Under the pieces are notes generated by a model. The model did not search any database, was not told where the DNA came from, and was given only the letters and a program-made list of their open reading frames with translations. From contig NC_008319.1 of NCBI RefSeq assembly GCF_000014585.1, positions 186,001 to 250,000 of the forward strand: a stretch of 64,000 nucleotides of DNA, in the 5' to 3' direction. The DNA comes from Synechococcus sp. CC9311. GTDB lineage: Bacteria > Cyanobacteriota > Cyanobacteriia > PCC-6307 > Cyanobiaceae. Shown here piece by piece: positions 1 to 9,183 of the stretch. The position numbers and the translations under genes are program-made. Position 1 is the stretch's first letter; every line of letters starts with the position of its first letter.

Positions 1-1149
1 ACTTGACCAGCGCTCAGGGAATTCACCGTCATAGCGTTTAATGAGCGCAAGAGCCTCATCTCTTTCCAAATCTCCTGAGCGAACTTCTTGTGATGCATCG
101 TAAGTTGCGCGCCCTATTCCAAACTTAACATATGTAGTATAGTAATGAAAGTCATCAATCTTGTCATCAATAGAGTTGTACTTTGAATATGTCCCAGCCG
201 TCCTCTCTGGACTAGCCTTAAAGCCTCCATTTTCGACTGCAAAGTAATAAGCAGACTGAGGATGCCACTTTAAGTAATATCCTAGGTAGTGGACTTCAGC
301 CCCTATGTCTTTCAATGGCTGCATTGAGCTGGGCAGGAAAGGTTGGAGGTCTGCGGAAGTCAAGCCAAAATTTTCTTTCAAGCTTTTAATGCTCTCACCA
401 CCTATGAACAATTCATCTTCTGAGTTCGAAGAGAAGTACTCAAAACTTCTCTGTGCATCTGCATTATCTTCAATAGGATTACCATATTCTGCCTCATTCT
501 CTCCGTAGAAGATTAGTGGTATCTTAAATAGAGCAGCCATCTTAGGCGCGAAGCACTTTTGACCAAGAATGAATGGCTGAAAAGGGTGAAAGATATTCTC
601 CACAGCAAGTCGCGTTAGTAATCGCTTTGAACGACCTGATGTTGTCATTGTGTAATTATCCATACCCGAATGTATCCAGCACTGGAAATTATGGTATCCC
701 CAATCTGTATAGATATTTGGAGCCCAAGTGACGGTCAAAGGATTCATCCCATATTTGTACTTTAACACCCAAGATTGATAGAAGCTATCTTTCCCGCCTG
801 ATCCCGGTACAAGGCAGTCATAGCTACCATTTTGAGACCTGTATTTGTCACACAACGCCTTCAGTTCTGACTCACGTCTTTCCCAGTCAATCTCTTTTGA
901 TTTTCTCTCGGCAGTAAGACACGCGTCGCAAACATTATTAATATCAAAGGCAATAGTCTTTTTCCGTGACTCTTTTGTATGCTTAAACTCAACTGCAGAG
1001 CTTGGACGTTGGTTTGATATACAACACCGACTACAAAATCTGACCTCAGAGGGTAGTCCGTATTTCGGCATAACAGAGTTATGATTTGCCGTTGGCGAGT
1101 ACAACTCTAAGTTGATCGTGTCGGACAGCGCGCTCCTCTTGATTTCCAT
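1..1149 (-). CDS. N-acetyl sugar amidotransferase (WbpG/PseA type), 3' end cut by window edge
   Basis: The frame is open from an ATG at 1149 to base 1, giving 383 codons with no stop; the gene leaves the window. The N-terminal part has a zinc-ribbon-like pair, FCSRCCISNQRPSS followed by VCDAC about 40 residues later, and then the PP-loop ATP-binding motif PGSGGKDS near residue 120. The last visible part reads VRSGDLERDEALALIKRYD, typical of the C-terminal half of this family. Members such as WbpG and PseA use ATP and ammonia to form an acetamidino group on a bacterial surface sugar, usually with HisH/HisF-like partners, which may lie beyond the left edge. It follows asnB after 69 nt and is the last visible gene of the operon. 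The family call is firm; the exact sugar is inferred from context. Confidence 0.85.
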   Translation of the reverse strand, partial: MEIKRSALSDTINLELYSPTANHNSVMPKYGLPSEVRFCSRCCISNQRPSSAVEFKHTKESRKKTIAFDINNVCDACLTAERKSKEIDWERRESELKALCDKYRSQNGSYDCLVPGSGGKDSFYQSWVLKYKYGMNPLTVTWAPNIYTDWGYHNFQCWIHSGMDNYTMTTSGRSKRLLTRLAVENIFHPFQPFILGQKCFAPKMAALFKIPLIFYGENEAEYGNPIEDNADAQRSFEYFSSNSEDELFIGGESIKSLKENFGLTSADLQPFLPSSMQPLKDIGAEVHYLGYYLKWHPQSAYYFAVENGGFKASPERTAGTYSKYNSIDDKIDDFHYYTTYVKFGIGRATYDASQEVRSGDLERDEALALIKRYDGEFPERWSS

Positions 1150-1218
1150 TTTATAAGTAAAACTATTCTATTAATATAACATGCGCATCGCCTTCTCGCA
1201 TTACTTTCAGGATAATGC

Positions 1219-3033
1219 CTATTTTGACGTGATTAGCTCTAAATTAGACATATCCTGATCAATAAACAATCTGAACCAAATCTCAAGAGAAATTAATGCT
1301 CTCAACAGCCGCGTGTAATTCTTGCGTGCACTTGTGTGGTCTTCAATTACTTCGCGTAACACGCTTTCTGCGTATAGTCCCCTAGAAAGTGACCTATTAT
1401 CTAATAAAATTCTAGAGCAAAAATCGGCTAAATGCCCCCTGAACCAATCGCCAACAGGAACTGTAAACATTTGTTTTTTTCGCCACGTTAGTGTTTCACC
1501 TAGTAATTCTTCTACGGCCATCTTGTAAATATACTTTGTTTCCGTGCCCTTAAGTTTCATTTTACCAGGCAGAGAAAACGCGTACTCGACTAACCGATAG
1601 TCCAAGAATGGCGAGCGGACTTCTAACGAGTGCGCCATTGCCATTCTATCTGGTTTTACAAGATTGTTTCCTGGCAAGAGATTTACTGTATCAGCATACA
1701 GAACTTTGTTGATATGGTCATCTTGACCAAAACGTAACATTGATTCAGTGATTGGAGCGTAAGGATCGTTCTCCTCGAAACTTGCTTTTATTTCACCCTT
1801 GAACAGTCTCTTTGCCATATCTGCTTCTATTAGACCTGTAAATTGTGCATAATCGCTAAACCATCTCGGATGACTTCTATCACACTCACCACTGAAGAAA
1901 CTTGCATATTTGTCATAGCCAGCGAATAATTCATCTCCGCCATCACCAGTTAAAACCATCTTTACTTCCTGAGACGCATTTTCCGAGACTTGATATGTCG
2001 GTATGAAAGAAATATCTCCATGAGGCTGGTCACAATGCCATATGAATTTTGACCATATGTCTAATGCATTCTCACTCATGATCTTGGTCGAATGGTAAGT
2101 TCCAAATCGCTTCGATGCCATTTCTGCATAACTTGTCTCGTCATATCGAGCGTCTTCAAAGCCTATAGAGAACGTCTTTGTAGGCGACTCCTTATACAGG
2201 CTCATAAGTCCAACCACACTGGAGCTGTCAAGTCCTCCAGAAAGGAACGCACCAAACGGAGCATCACTTCTAAGTCGTATGCGAACAGCATCATCCAATA
2301 AAGTAATTATTCCCGACTTTGCTTCAGCCGTCGTTATATCTTCATTTAATCCTATATCATTACAATCCCAATATCTGTTTAATTTAACACCACTTTTAGT
2401 GATCGCCGCCGAATGGCCTGGCTGAAGGTGATAGATATTCGCAAAAGCTGTTTGCGGAGGAGGAATATAGTTTAGCGCGAAGTAACTTCTTAATGCATTA
2501 TAATTGGGATTGGCTTTGACTCCTGCCGCTAAAATAGCCTTAATTTCTGATCCAAACCATAAGCAACCACCGTCAATACAATAGTAAAGGGGCTTTACTC
2601 CAAGTCGGTCACGGTATAAGCGCAACACGGCTGTAGAAACTCGTGAATCATAAATAGCAATCGAAAACATTCCATTCAACCTACTAACAAAATCAGGCCC
2701 CCATATCGCGTATGCATGCAATACAACCTCAGTGTCACTATCTGACTGGAAGCAAGCGCCCTCTCCAATCAACAAATCTCTCAATTCAATATAATTGTAT
2801 ATTTCTCCATTTTGCACTACGACTATATCCTTGTTCTTTGAATAAAATGGCTGATTGCCATTCTTAGATAAGTCAATAATCGAAAGTCTACAATTCCCAA
2901 GTAGTGCTTCTTCATTACTCCAATAGCCCGTATTATCCGGCCCTCGGTGCAATATCGACTTAGCCATCATCACAGGTAGCTCACCTGAGAAAGCACTTGC
3001 TTCAAAAGAGAAACCACCGAAGATGCCACACAT
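1219..3033 (-). CDS. asnB: asparagine synthetase-like glutamine-dependent amidotransferase (AsnB family)
   Basis: This 604-residue protein starts MCGIFGG, so Cys2 becomes the N-terminal nucleophile of a class II glutamine amidotransferase domain (about residues 1-210, with HRGPDN and NGEIYNY motifs). The C-terminal synthetase domain carries the PP-loop GAFLSGGLDSSSVVG near residue 260 and LTGDGGDELFAGYDKY near 365. Length is near the family norm. The ATG overlaps the TAA of the upstream aminotransferase in a TAATG junction, so translation is probably coupled. AsnB homologues inside surface-polysaccharide operons usually amidate a sugar carboxylate or supply amide nitrogen rather than make free asparagine; that role is inferred from position. 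It could still act in general asparagine synthesis. Confidence 0.9.
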   Translation of the reverse strand: MCGIFGGFSFEASAFSGELPVMMAKSILHRGPDNTGYWSNEEALLGNCRLSIIDLSKNGNQPFYSKNKDIVVVQNGEIYNYIELRDLLIGEGACFQSDSDTEVVLHAYAIWGPDFVSRLNGMFSIAIYDSRVSTAVLRLYRDRLGVKPLYYCIDGGCLWFGSEIKAILAAGVKANPNYNALRSYFALNYIPPPQTAFANIYHLQPGHSAAITKSGVKLNRYWDCNDIGLNEDITTAEAKSGIITLLDDAVRIRLRSDAPFGAFLSGGLDSSSVVGLMSLYKESPTKTFSIGFEDARYDETSYAEMASKRFGTYHSTKIMSENALDIWSKFIWHCDQPHGDISFIPTYQVSENASQEVKMVLTGDGGDELFAGYDKYASFFSGECDRSHPRWFSDYAQFTGLIEADMAKRLFKGEIKASFEENDPYAPITESMLRFGQDDHINKVLYADTVNLLPGNNLVKPDRMAMAHSLEVRSPFLDYRLVEYAFSLPGKMKLKGTETKYIYKMAVEELLGETLTWRKKQMFTVPVGDWFRGHLADFCSRILLDNRSLSRGLYAESVLREVIEDHTSARKNYTRLLRALISLEIWFRLFIDQDMSNLELITSK

Positions 3034-4550
3034 TAATTTGTCTCCTTTGTCAGAATTTGAAGGATTGCACTTATGACTCTGTCTTGAGAACGTGACGGCA
3101 TATTAGAACCACTTGGCAGACATATAGATCGCATAAAATGTCGCTCTGAGTAACTTGTTTGCTCGTCATGTGGAATGTAGTCATACCCATAGCATATAGG
3201 CTGCATATGCATAGGTTTCCAGCCTGGCCTTGCGTCTATTCCCTCTGACTTTAGAATTTTCATTATTGCAAAGGGGTGGAGATTCTCTGACCTTGGCTCA
3301 ATCTCTATTGCAGTTATCCATCTATTGCCTAATGTGTCTGGAACTTCTTGTTGAAAACTAATTCCTGGAACTCTCGTTAAACTCTGCACGTAACGTGAAA
3401 ATATATTTCTCCTTGCCTTGACCCTATCCTTAAGCACCTCTAGTTGACCCACTCCCAGTGCTGCCAGTACGTTTGACATTCTATAATTATAGGCAATTGA
3501 ACTATGCTGGTAATGTAAACAATTATCACGCCCCTGCGTTGCAAGATATCTAATTTTACTCGCTATCTTGGGGCAATTAGTAACAACAGCACCTCCAGAG
3601 GATGTTGTTATTATCTTATTCCCATTAAACGAATATACACTTATTAGTCCATGACAACCACTAGCCTCTCCATTTACTGTTGCTCCTAGACTCTCTGCAG
3701 CATCTTCGATTATCGGAACATCGTAAGCATTTGCAATCTTGCATATTTCCAATATATTCGCTGGCTGTCCATACAGATGTACAACAATAATTGCTCCAGG
3801 GAGCCTGTTTCTATCTTTATCTAGCTTCAATTGGCGCTCTAGCGCTTTTGTTGACATATTCCATGTCCCAGGCTCACAGTCTATGAATACCGGTTCGTGC
3901 TTCTCAATCAATATTGGCTGTACGCTTCCTATAAAAGTAAGGTCAGAAACATAAATTCTCTTATCTTGCTTAATCATAAGTGCTCTAATGGCTAGATGCA
4001 ATCCGGCTGTGCCAGAAGCCACCGCAATTGCATGGCTCCTATCGCAAATAGCTGATAGATCTTGTTCAAATCTATTTAAATATGGTCCTATCGGTGCAAT
4101 CCAGTTAGAGTCAATTGCATCCTGAACATAGTTTGTTTCACTTTCGCCAAGATGAGGCGACGAAAGAAGAATGCTGCCCTCTAAGTCCTTTTTATTAATT
4201 AGGAAAACAGGTAAATCTTTAGAGTCTACTTGAATAATTGTATTGACGCTATTATTATTCATTGCGGCGACAACTTCAGATTCGTCTGAATCCTCTTGAC
4301 AAACTACCGGATTGCGAGTTGGTAATTTTGATACACTATCATCCAAACTCATTCCTGAGATCAATGCACGCCTGATATCCCCGTCTGAGACTGTCCTCAC
4401 TATCTGACCGTGCTCACCAATCACAACTATCAGCTTGACCTTGCTCGCTTCTAGTTTTACTAGTGCAGCTCTTAAGCTATCAAATTCTTGGCAAGTATTG
4501 GTAGTGTTTATTTTTTGCTTTATCACACTACCTCTTACAGACCATCTCAT
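3033..4550 (-). CDS. CBS-domain pair fused to DegT/DnrJ/EryC1-type sugar aminotransferase
   Basis: Residues of about 15-130 form a CBS pair with the signature TVSDGDIRRALISGMSLDD, the type normally found at the N-terminus of PtmE-like nucleotidyltransferases. From about residue 135 a complete PLP-dependent aminotransferase of the DegT/EryC1 family follows: HLGESETNYVQDAI, ASGTAGLHLAIRAL, the Asp of PIIEDAAESLGA and the Schiff-base Lys of FNGNKIITTSSGG. Enzymes of this class (LegC, PseC, PglE) aminate 4-keto-6-deoxy sugars. I use the ATG at 4550 because it overlaps the upstream TAA (TAATG); an ATG at 4565 would add five residues and more overlap. The CBS/aminotransferase pairing is unusual and suggests nucleotide control of the transamination step. 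Confidence 0.85.
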   Translation of the reverse strand: MRWSVRGSVIKQKINTTNTCQEFDSLRAALVKLEASKVKLIVVIGEHGQIVRTVSDGDIRRALISGMSLDDSVSKLPTRNPVVCQEDSDESEVVAAMNNNSVNTIIQVDSKDLPVFLINKKDLEGSILLSSPHLGESETNYVQDAIDSNWIAPIGPYLNRFEQDLSAICDRSHAIAVASGTAGLHLAIRALMIKQDKRIYVSDLTFIGSVQPILIEKHEPVFIDCEPGTWNMSTKALERQLKLDKDRNRLPGAIIVVHLYGQPANILEICKIANAYDVPIIEDAAESLGATVNGEASGCHGLISVYSFNGNKIITTSSGGAVVTNCPKIASKIRYLATQGRDNCLHYQHSSIAYNYRMSNVLAALGVGQLEVLKDRVKARRNIFSRYVQSLTRVPGISFQQEVPDTLGNRWITAIEIEPRSENLHPFAIMKILKSEGIDARPGWKPMHMQPICYGYDYIPHDEQTSYSERHFMRSICLPSGSNMPSRSQDRVISAILQILTKETN

Positions 4551-5578
4551 TATACACTTGTGCAATCATCTCTGGTGTAAGTTGCCTTGCACGATTTAAC
4601 GGACTTTCTGATGTACCCTCTGTTAAATTCACCCAGCTCAATAAGGTGCACTCCTCTAACCATCCATAGGATTGGGAACAATATCGAGACTATGCCAAGC
4701 CCTTCAAACAAAAGCCCAGGTGCTAGGCAGGACAAGATTCTAAAATAAGTCTTAAGCTCTTTATTACGAGAGTTGCCAAGGCGCACTAAACTGATTATTA
4801 ATAATAAGGCTATTGCTAGTGATAAATATCCTCTCAGACTGCCCTTTGCTAAACCAATAACAAGAGTGCTTCTTGTAATTGCACTCTGAATACCATCCGA
4901 GCCGTACTCAGACGTGTAACCGTCCAAGCCACCCACGAAACCTTGAATCTTTACAAGAGTTACTAGTAATGTTATTCCCAGAAAAGCAATTAATGGCACT
5001 ATTGCAACTGGATTATTCCTTAGAAGGCAGCTAATTTTCTTACGGTAAATGAGGATCAATAACGAGCTCTGCACCATAACTGCCGTGCTTAAAAGAGACA
5101 AGGTTACCCCAAATAATAAAAACAATATATTGCCTTTGCTTGTTATCGCTATTACTACATAACCAATAGCAAGAGCAGCAAGAAACGATCGATAACTTAT
5201 TAGGAATGGAAGTACTAGAGGTGCCAAATAAATTATGTCATTTGACCTCTTGTAGTATCTCATTACCACGGGTAAGCTTATAAGAATTAGTAGTACATAT
5301 TCAAGCCCCTGACCATGTCCCAGACTGCCAAGATATGAAAATGGAATAAATATGGCAACTCTTACCAAATGAGTAACAAAGATAGGATTCTCTAGTGCCC
5401 TTGTAACTGCACCACCGCTTTGAATAAACTCAAATGTTTGCTTTATTTGTATAAAAGCTCCATCTTGCAGGTTTATTTCGTTAAGGTCAAAATATCCTGA
5501 TCTAATTCTGGTCGCATTAATGAATGCTAATGCAATCAACAATATGATTGCCCACGCTTTAAATTTTTTGACTCTCAT
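4550..5578 (-). CDS. polytopic membrane protein, possible polysaccharide polymerase (Wzy-like)
   Basis: The 342-residue product is strongly hydrophobic, with perhaps 8-10 membrane segments, beginning with a helix at residues 8-22 and followed by a predicted external loop rich in charged residues (about 25-60). No sequence signature is clear. Wzy-type polymerases are poorly conserved and typically sit among glycosyltransferase genes as this does, so polymerase or ligase is a reasonable guess and no more. The short loop GFVGGLDGYTSEYGSDG between two late helices could be functional. It lies 2 nt downstream of the NeuB-like gene and overlaps the aminotransferase by one base. Low GC like its neighbours. 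Confidence 0.6.
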   Translation of the reverse strand: MRVKKFKAWAIILLIALAFINATRIRSGYFDLNEINLQDGAFIQIKQTFEFIQSGGAVTRALENPIFVTHLVRVAIFIPFSYLGSLGHGQGLEYVLLILISLPVVMRYYKRSNDIIYLAPLVLPFLISYRSFLAALAIGYVVIAITSKGNILFLLFGVTLSLLSTAVMVQSSLLILIYRKKISCLLRNNPVAIVPLIAFLGITLLVTLVKIQGFVGGLDGYTSEYGSDGIQSAITRSTLVIGLAKGSLRGYLSLAIALLLIISLVRLGNSRNKELKTYFRILSCLAPGLLFEGLGIVSILFPILWMVRGVHLIELGEFNRGYIRKSVKSCKATYTRDDCTSV

Positions 5579-5580
5579 CC

Positions 5581-6642
5581 CTATTCATACTCAACATCGT
5601 TATTGCAAATGGGCATTCCAGCCTGAACATTTCGTTTCAAAATTTTTCCTTGTACTCTAGCCCATTCGTTAGCTGGTATCCCTATTGGTGGGAATGAGAA
5701 CGATACATTCTCTAAATTCATTCTCGTGCCTGCTATTAATCCCTGTTTGGCACGTAAGCTCATCCTACCATTATTAGGCATTACCTCGTTATCGATCCTT
5801 GAGTACGGGTCGCCAAGTGCAATATTTACTCTGTTTATGTTTTCTACAAGCTGCATCAGTTGCCCCTCTTTTACCGCGTGAAAAACATCTTGGTCATCAG
5901 CCTCATTATCCCGACATAAGCCAAACTCAATTACTTTAGCCCCGATCGCAACGCTAGCTATGATCATTAGTAAGTCATCAGAGTGGTGAGACAATCCTGC
6001 ATGTTCACCTAGTAGGTTCGATAGATAGTTCATAAAGCTTAGATCCTGTCTCTCTATTGGTGCTGGTGGAGCGGCAGGACTATGCTCAAAAATCAGTTTC
6101 ACATCTTGATTGGCTGAATAAGCAGCATGTCTTGCCTCAAATATCTCGCATAGTGTTGATTTTCCTGTATCAATTAAAAGCGGCAACCCAGTTCTAGCGC
6201 TCTTCTCTATTAGCGGAAGAAAGTTAATATTTGACGAGGCTATTTTTATCGCAATAGCACCCTCGCTTACCGCAAAGTCAACAGACTCAAGCGTATAGAC
6301 TGATACTATAAAATTTAAACCATAAGACTTGATTAAATTAAACAGTTCACGATGCTGATCTAATGTCATTACCTTCTTCTGTATTAGGGATCTATAATTG
6401 ACAGACTTATAGCTTCCGTCTCTACACAAGTAACGCTCCTCAGCTGGTGTGTCAAATACAACCATTGGGTCTTCTAATATTGCCGTCTTAATTGTCCGTA
6501 AGCCTGACTTTGATACACTCTCTATTAAGCCACGCGCTATTTCTAGGTCTCCGTTAAAAAACATATCTATATCCGGTAGAATAATTGGAAGATGTCCTTC
6601 ACCAAGGACCTGAGTTCCAATGCAGATGTCTCTTAGGCTCAT
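5581..6642 (-). CDS. divergent NeuB/SpsE-family nonulosonate synthase-like protein with SAF domain
   Basis: The 353-residue protein has the order of a sialic acid synthase: a TIM-barrel part (about 1-275) and a C-terminal SAF/antifreeze-like domain (about 290-353, with SLRAKQGLIAGTRM and GKILKRNVQAGMPI). Fold landmarks survive: FNGDLEIARGLI, KIASSNINFLPLIE, DTGKSTLCEI and SHHSDD. Several active-site motifs differ from typical NeuB: the usual AEIGVNHNGD reads PDIDMFFNGD, KFQ reads KTA, and the EKHF motif that carries a Mn-binding His reads EFGL. NeuB enzymes condense PEP with a C6 sugar to make a nine-carbon acid; this copy may use another substrate or have another role. ATG overlaps the upstream TGA (ATGA). 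Confidence 0.75.
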   Translation of the reverse strand: MSLRDICIGTQVLGEGHLPIILPDIDMFFNGDLEIARGLIESVSKSGLRTIKTAILEDPMVVFDTPAEERYLCRDGSYKSVNYRSLIQKKVMTLDQHRELFNLIKSYGLNFIVSVYTLESVDFAVSEGAIAIKIASSNINFLPLIEKSARTGLPLLIDTGKSTLCEIFEARHAAYSANQDVKLIFEHSPAAPPAPIERQDLSFMNYLSNLLGEHAGLSHHSDDLLMIIASVAIGAKVIEFGLCRDNEADDQDVFHAVKEGQLMQLVENINRVNIALGDPYSRIDNEVMPNNGRMSLRAKQGLIAGTRMNLENVSFSFPPIGIPANEWARVQGKILKRNVQAGMPICNNDVEYE

Positions 6643-7391
6643 TCGCGGTCCTTCTCTCCTTGTAGTTTAATCTGCATTGGCCTTACAAATCGATTTGGCA
6701 TCTTTAATATCAAAAATTCTACAAATTCAAGATCAATTGGTCCGTCAATATCAAATCGTGTATATTCTGCCATTATAAATGCTAGTGTCTTTTTGGTAAA
6801 TGTTCGTGGGTGCTCCATAAAACTATCTCGCTTCCATGCATATATCGCAGCATTTAAAGCAAAGCACATCTTTGTTGAACCAGTGTGCTCATTTACTTCC
6901 TCAGGGCTTAACATTGGCATTAAAAATCCTTGTTGGTCGACATAAAACAAATTTGAGAACGGCGTCACCTTTGATTCTGTTACAGATACCAGGCTTTCAG
7001 CAAACTTATCTTTCTCTAAAGCTTTGACTGCAGCAATGACATCTGCTGCTGCTCTCAATGGAGCAGTGACATCGAGATCAACTATAGTATCGTACTGTAT
7101 ACCCTCACATTGTTCGCACTTAAGTACAGCATCATAAATTGCTCTAGTCTTTGATATTGCAGAATTGGATAACTCAGCATTTCTATATACGCACGCTATG
7201 TTTCCATATCTGCTTGCTATTTCCAAATACTCACGACTATCGCTTGTTACTACGATTTTTCTGAATAACTTAGACTCGTGAGCAGCTGCTATTGCATAAG
7301 CGATGAGAGGATGACCATTCAGCGGCGCAATATTTTTATTTGCTAATCGTTTTGAGCCGGCTCGTGCACAAATTGTACAAATCCTTTTCAT
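6639..7391 (-). CDS. CMP-nonulosonate synthetase (NeuA/PtmB-like cytidylyltransferase)
   Basis: The 250-residue protein opens with the nucleotide-binding segment ICARAGSKRLANKNIAPLNG, of the acylneuraminate cytidylyltransferase type, followed by PLIAYAI, the metal-site region VVTSDSREYL and VDLDVTAPLR. The last motif is closest to the PtmB/LegF subgroup that activates legionaminic acid with CTP. I start at the ATG at 7391 (MKRICTIC), because the upstream in-frame start at 7403 is a TTG; that TTG overlaps the preceding stop and cannot be excluded. It sits directly upstream of the NeuB-like gene (ATGA overlap), the usual pairing of synthase and activating enzyme. The sugar it activates is not determined by the sequence. 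Confidence 0.85.
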   Translation of the reverse strand: MKRICTICARAGSKRLANKNIAPLNGHPLIAYAIAAAHESKLFRKIVVTSDSREYLEIASRYGNIACVYRNAELSNSAISKTRAIYDAVLKCEQCEGIQYDTIVDLDVTAPLRAAADVIAAVKALEKDKFAESLVSVTESKVTPFSNLFYVDQQGFLMPMLSPEEVNEHTGSTKMCFALNAAIYAWKRDSFMEHPRTFTKKTLAFIMAEYTRFDIDGPIDLEFVEFLILKMPNRFVRPMQIKLQGEKDRE

Positions 7392-7399
7392 ATGACAGA

Positions 7400-7954
7400 T
7401 CAATGTGCCAATTTCGTTAAGACACTATACACCGTTATCATCAGTATTTTTAGGTAGAGAGTAAACGAGCGCTTCTCTACCCACTCACAATCATTCTTTA
7501 GTCTAATTTCATGAGTAGCACCAGATCGACCTCGAATCTGAGCTAATCCTGTAATGCCTGGCTGAACACTATGCCTGAAAATAAATTCCCTTTCAGTATA
7601 CATTTCTTTCTGGGTAGGTACGTCAGGCCTTGGCCCAACAAAACTCATATCGCCTCTAATTACGTTGATCAGTTGGGGCAGCTCGTCAATACTCGTCGCT
7701 CTCAGAAACCCACCAACTCTTGTTATTCTCTTATCACCTTTTTTTGTGGCAAAGTTGCCATCTTTCGATGCATTAACATACATTGTCCTTAACTTATAAA
7801 TTATAAATTCTTTTCCGTATTTCCCAATTCTGACTTGACTGAATACTGGCCACCCTCTTGATTCTACTGATATTAAGAATGTAGCCACAGCTAAAAGTGG
7901 AATCGCCACCATGAGTAAAATTAGGCTGAGAACCAGATCTGCAATCCTTATCAT
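7400..7954 (-). CDS. initiating sugar-phosphate transferase (PglC/WcaJ-C type)
   Basis: This is a short (184-residue) bacterial sugar transferase of the polyprenyl-phosphate hexose-1-phosphate transferase family. One membrane helix occupies about residues 5-28, followed by the conserved KLRTMYVNA, LRATSIDELPQL, the catalytic-region GDMSFVGPRPDVP and QPGITGLAQIRGRSG. The size matches the monotopic PglC-like core without the extra N-terminal helices of WcaJ. Such enzymes move a sugar phosphate from UDP-sugar to undecaprenyl phosphate at the inner membrane and so start a lipid-linked glycan. ATG overlaps the upstream TGA. It implies that the operon builds a lipid-linked oligosaccharide rather than only free sugars. 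Confidence 0.9.
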   Translation of the reverse strand: MIRIADLVLSLILLMVAIPLLAVATFLISVESRGWPVFSQVRIGKYGKEFIIYKLRTMYVNASKDGNFATKKGDKRITRVGGFLRATSIDELPQLINVIRGDMSFVGPRPDVPTQKEMYTEREFIFRHSVQPGITGLAQIRGRSGATHEIRLKNDCEWVEKRSFTLYLKILMITVYSVLTKLAH

Positions 7955-9183
7955 TGAAAATTCACCGCTATTAGTTCCACAATTGACCTAACAGGGCTCT
8001 CGGTTATCGATTCATTTCTTAATGGTTTTGGTAAGCAATCATTAGCAATGCAATACCACATATGATCCAATTCATTTTCCGCGTTGATAGTCATGCTATT
8101 GCCTATCATTTTAAAATCTACATCACTAGAAAACATAGAGAACATTCCCTGAACAACTGGTTTACCAAGCAGAATAGCTTGATATCCAACTGAAGACGAA
8201 CAGGTAAAAACTCCATCAACACTATAGAGTAAGTCTGATAGATCCTCATGCTGGTCACTAAATGATAGCCCTTCAATCTCATCCTCCACGATTATTTCTT
8301 GATTGGGATGATAGCGAATACATAGCTTTACGGACTCCGCACACCTTTTCATTGAATCTATCAACATTTTGTTTAGCCTCCGTGGCAACTGAGGATCACC
8401 AGCCTTACCTGTAAAAGGATGTTCATCTGGTTCGTTTTGTTGAGCAAAGAGTAAGACTCTGTCGTTTGGACCCCAACCCTTGCGCTTTCTTAGCTTCTCT
8501 ATTTCATTCTTTCTTCGTGGTTTCAATAGTTGTTCAAACTGAGGGTTTCCTGTGATTCTGATCTCTTCTTTTGGTCTTCCTGCTTCTAACATTTTGTTGT
8601 AACTGTATTTACTGTCCACGCATACATAATCAGTGAAGGACTCTTTCCCTACCCACTCTATCTCATGTTTAGCTAGTGATGACCATATAACAATTGAAGG
8701 TATCCCTAGCCTCCTGGCAGCATCCAAAAATGCTTTTTCAGATCTTGGAGCGTTAGTCGATATGACCATGTCAACCATCAGCTCTTCTAACGCTATAAGT
8801 GCGGTATTTATTGGGAAGAAGCAGCTTCGCCCCCTCTGTCTGTACATCGAAGCTGCATCTACTTTTCCATATTGCTTTACTAAATCGTAATAGTTCTTCC
8901 CTAGATAAGCGATACTCTCCTCCTCGCTCACACTATAACCAAAGTTTCCTTTCTCAACTAATCTTTTACCGGCGTCTAACTCTTCAATTGTCATAACTCC
9001 CAAATCTTTGTATCCAATAGTCTCGACACCTGACGCCAATGACTCCCTATAACCTGTCGTTAGTGCCAAAACCACCGGATTAATATTCCAGTTCTTATTC
9101 TCATCTAGATATTTCGCAATGGGCAAAACTGATCTAATGTGAGCGGCTCCATAAGCGACAAATAAAACCTTTTTACTTTTCAT
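7951..9183 (-). CDS. GT-B-like glycosyl/glycerophosphotransferase
   Basis: The 410-residue protein has two Rossmann-like halves: an N-terminal VLFVAYGAAHIRSVLPIAKY and a C-terminal donor-site region with CIRYHPNQ (about residue 290) and TCSSSVGYQAILLGKPVVQG (about 330). These are shared by CDP-glycerol glycerophosphotransferases and capsule transferases of the GT-B fold. No signal peptide or membrane helix is visible, so it is probably cytoplasmic or peripheral. The start is set by ATGAAAAG inside the end of the upstream dehydrogenase, an 11-nt overlap. Donor and acceptor cannot be told; in this operon a CMP- or nucleotide-activated sugar donor is plausible. Confidence 0.7.
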   Translation of the reverse strand: MKSKKVLFVAYGAAHIRSVLPIAKYLDENKNWNINPVVLALTTGYRESLASGVETIGYKDLGVMTIEELDAGKRLVEKGNFGYSVSEEESIAYLGKNYYDLVKQYGKVDAASMYRQRGRSCFFPINTALIALEELMVDMVISTNAPRSEKAFLDAARRLGIPSIVIWSSLAKHEIEWVGKESFTDYVCVDSKYSYNKMLEAGRPKEEIRITGNPQFEQLLKPRRKNEIEKLRKRKGWGPNDRVLLFAQQNEPDEHPFTGKAGDPQLPRRLNKMLIDSMKRCAESVKLCIRYHPNQEIIVEDEIEGLSFSDQHEDLSDLLYSVDGVFTCSSSVGYQAILLGKPVVQGMFSMFSSDVDFKMIGNSMTINAENELDHMWYCIANDCLPKPLRNESITESPVRSIVELIAVNFQ

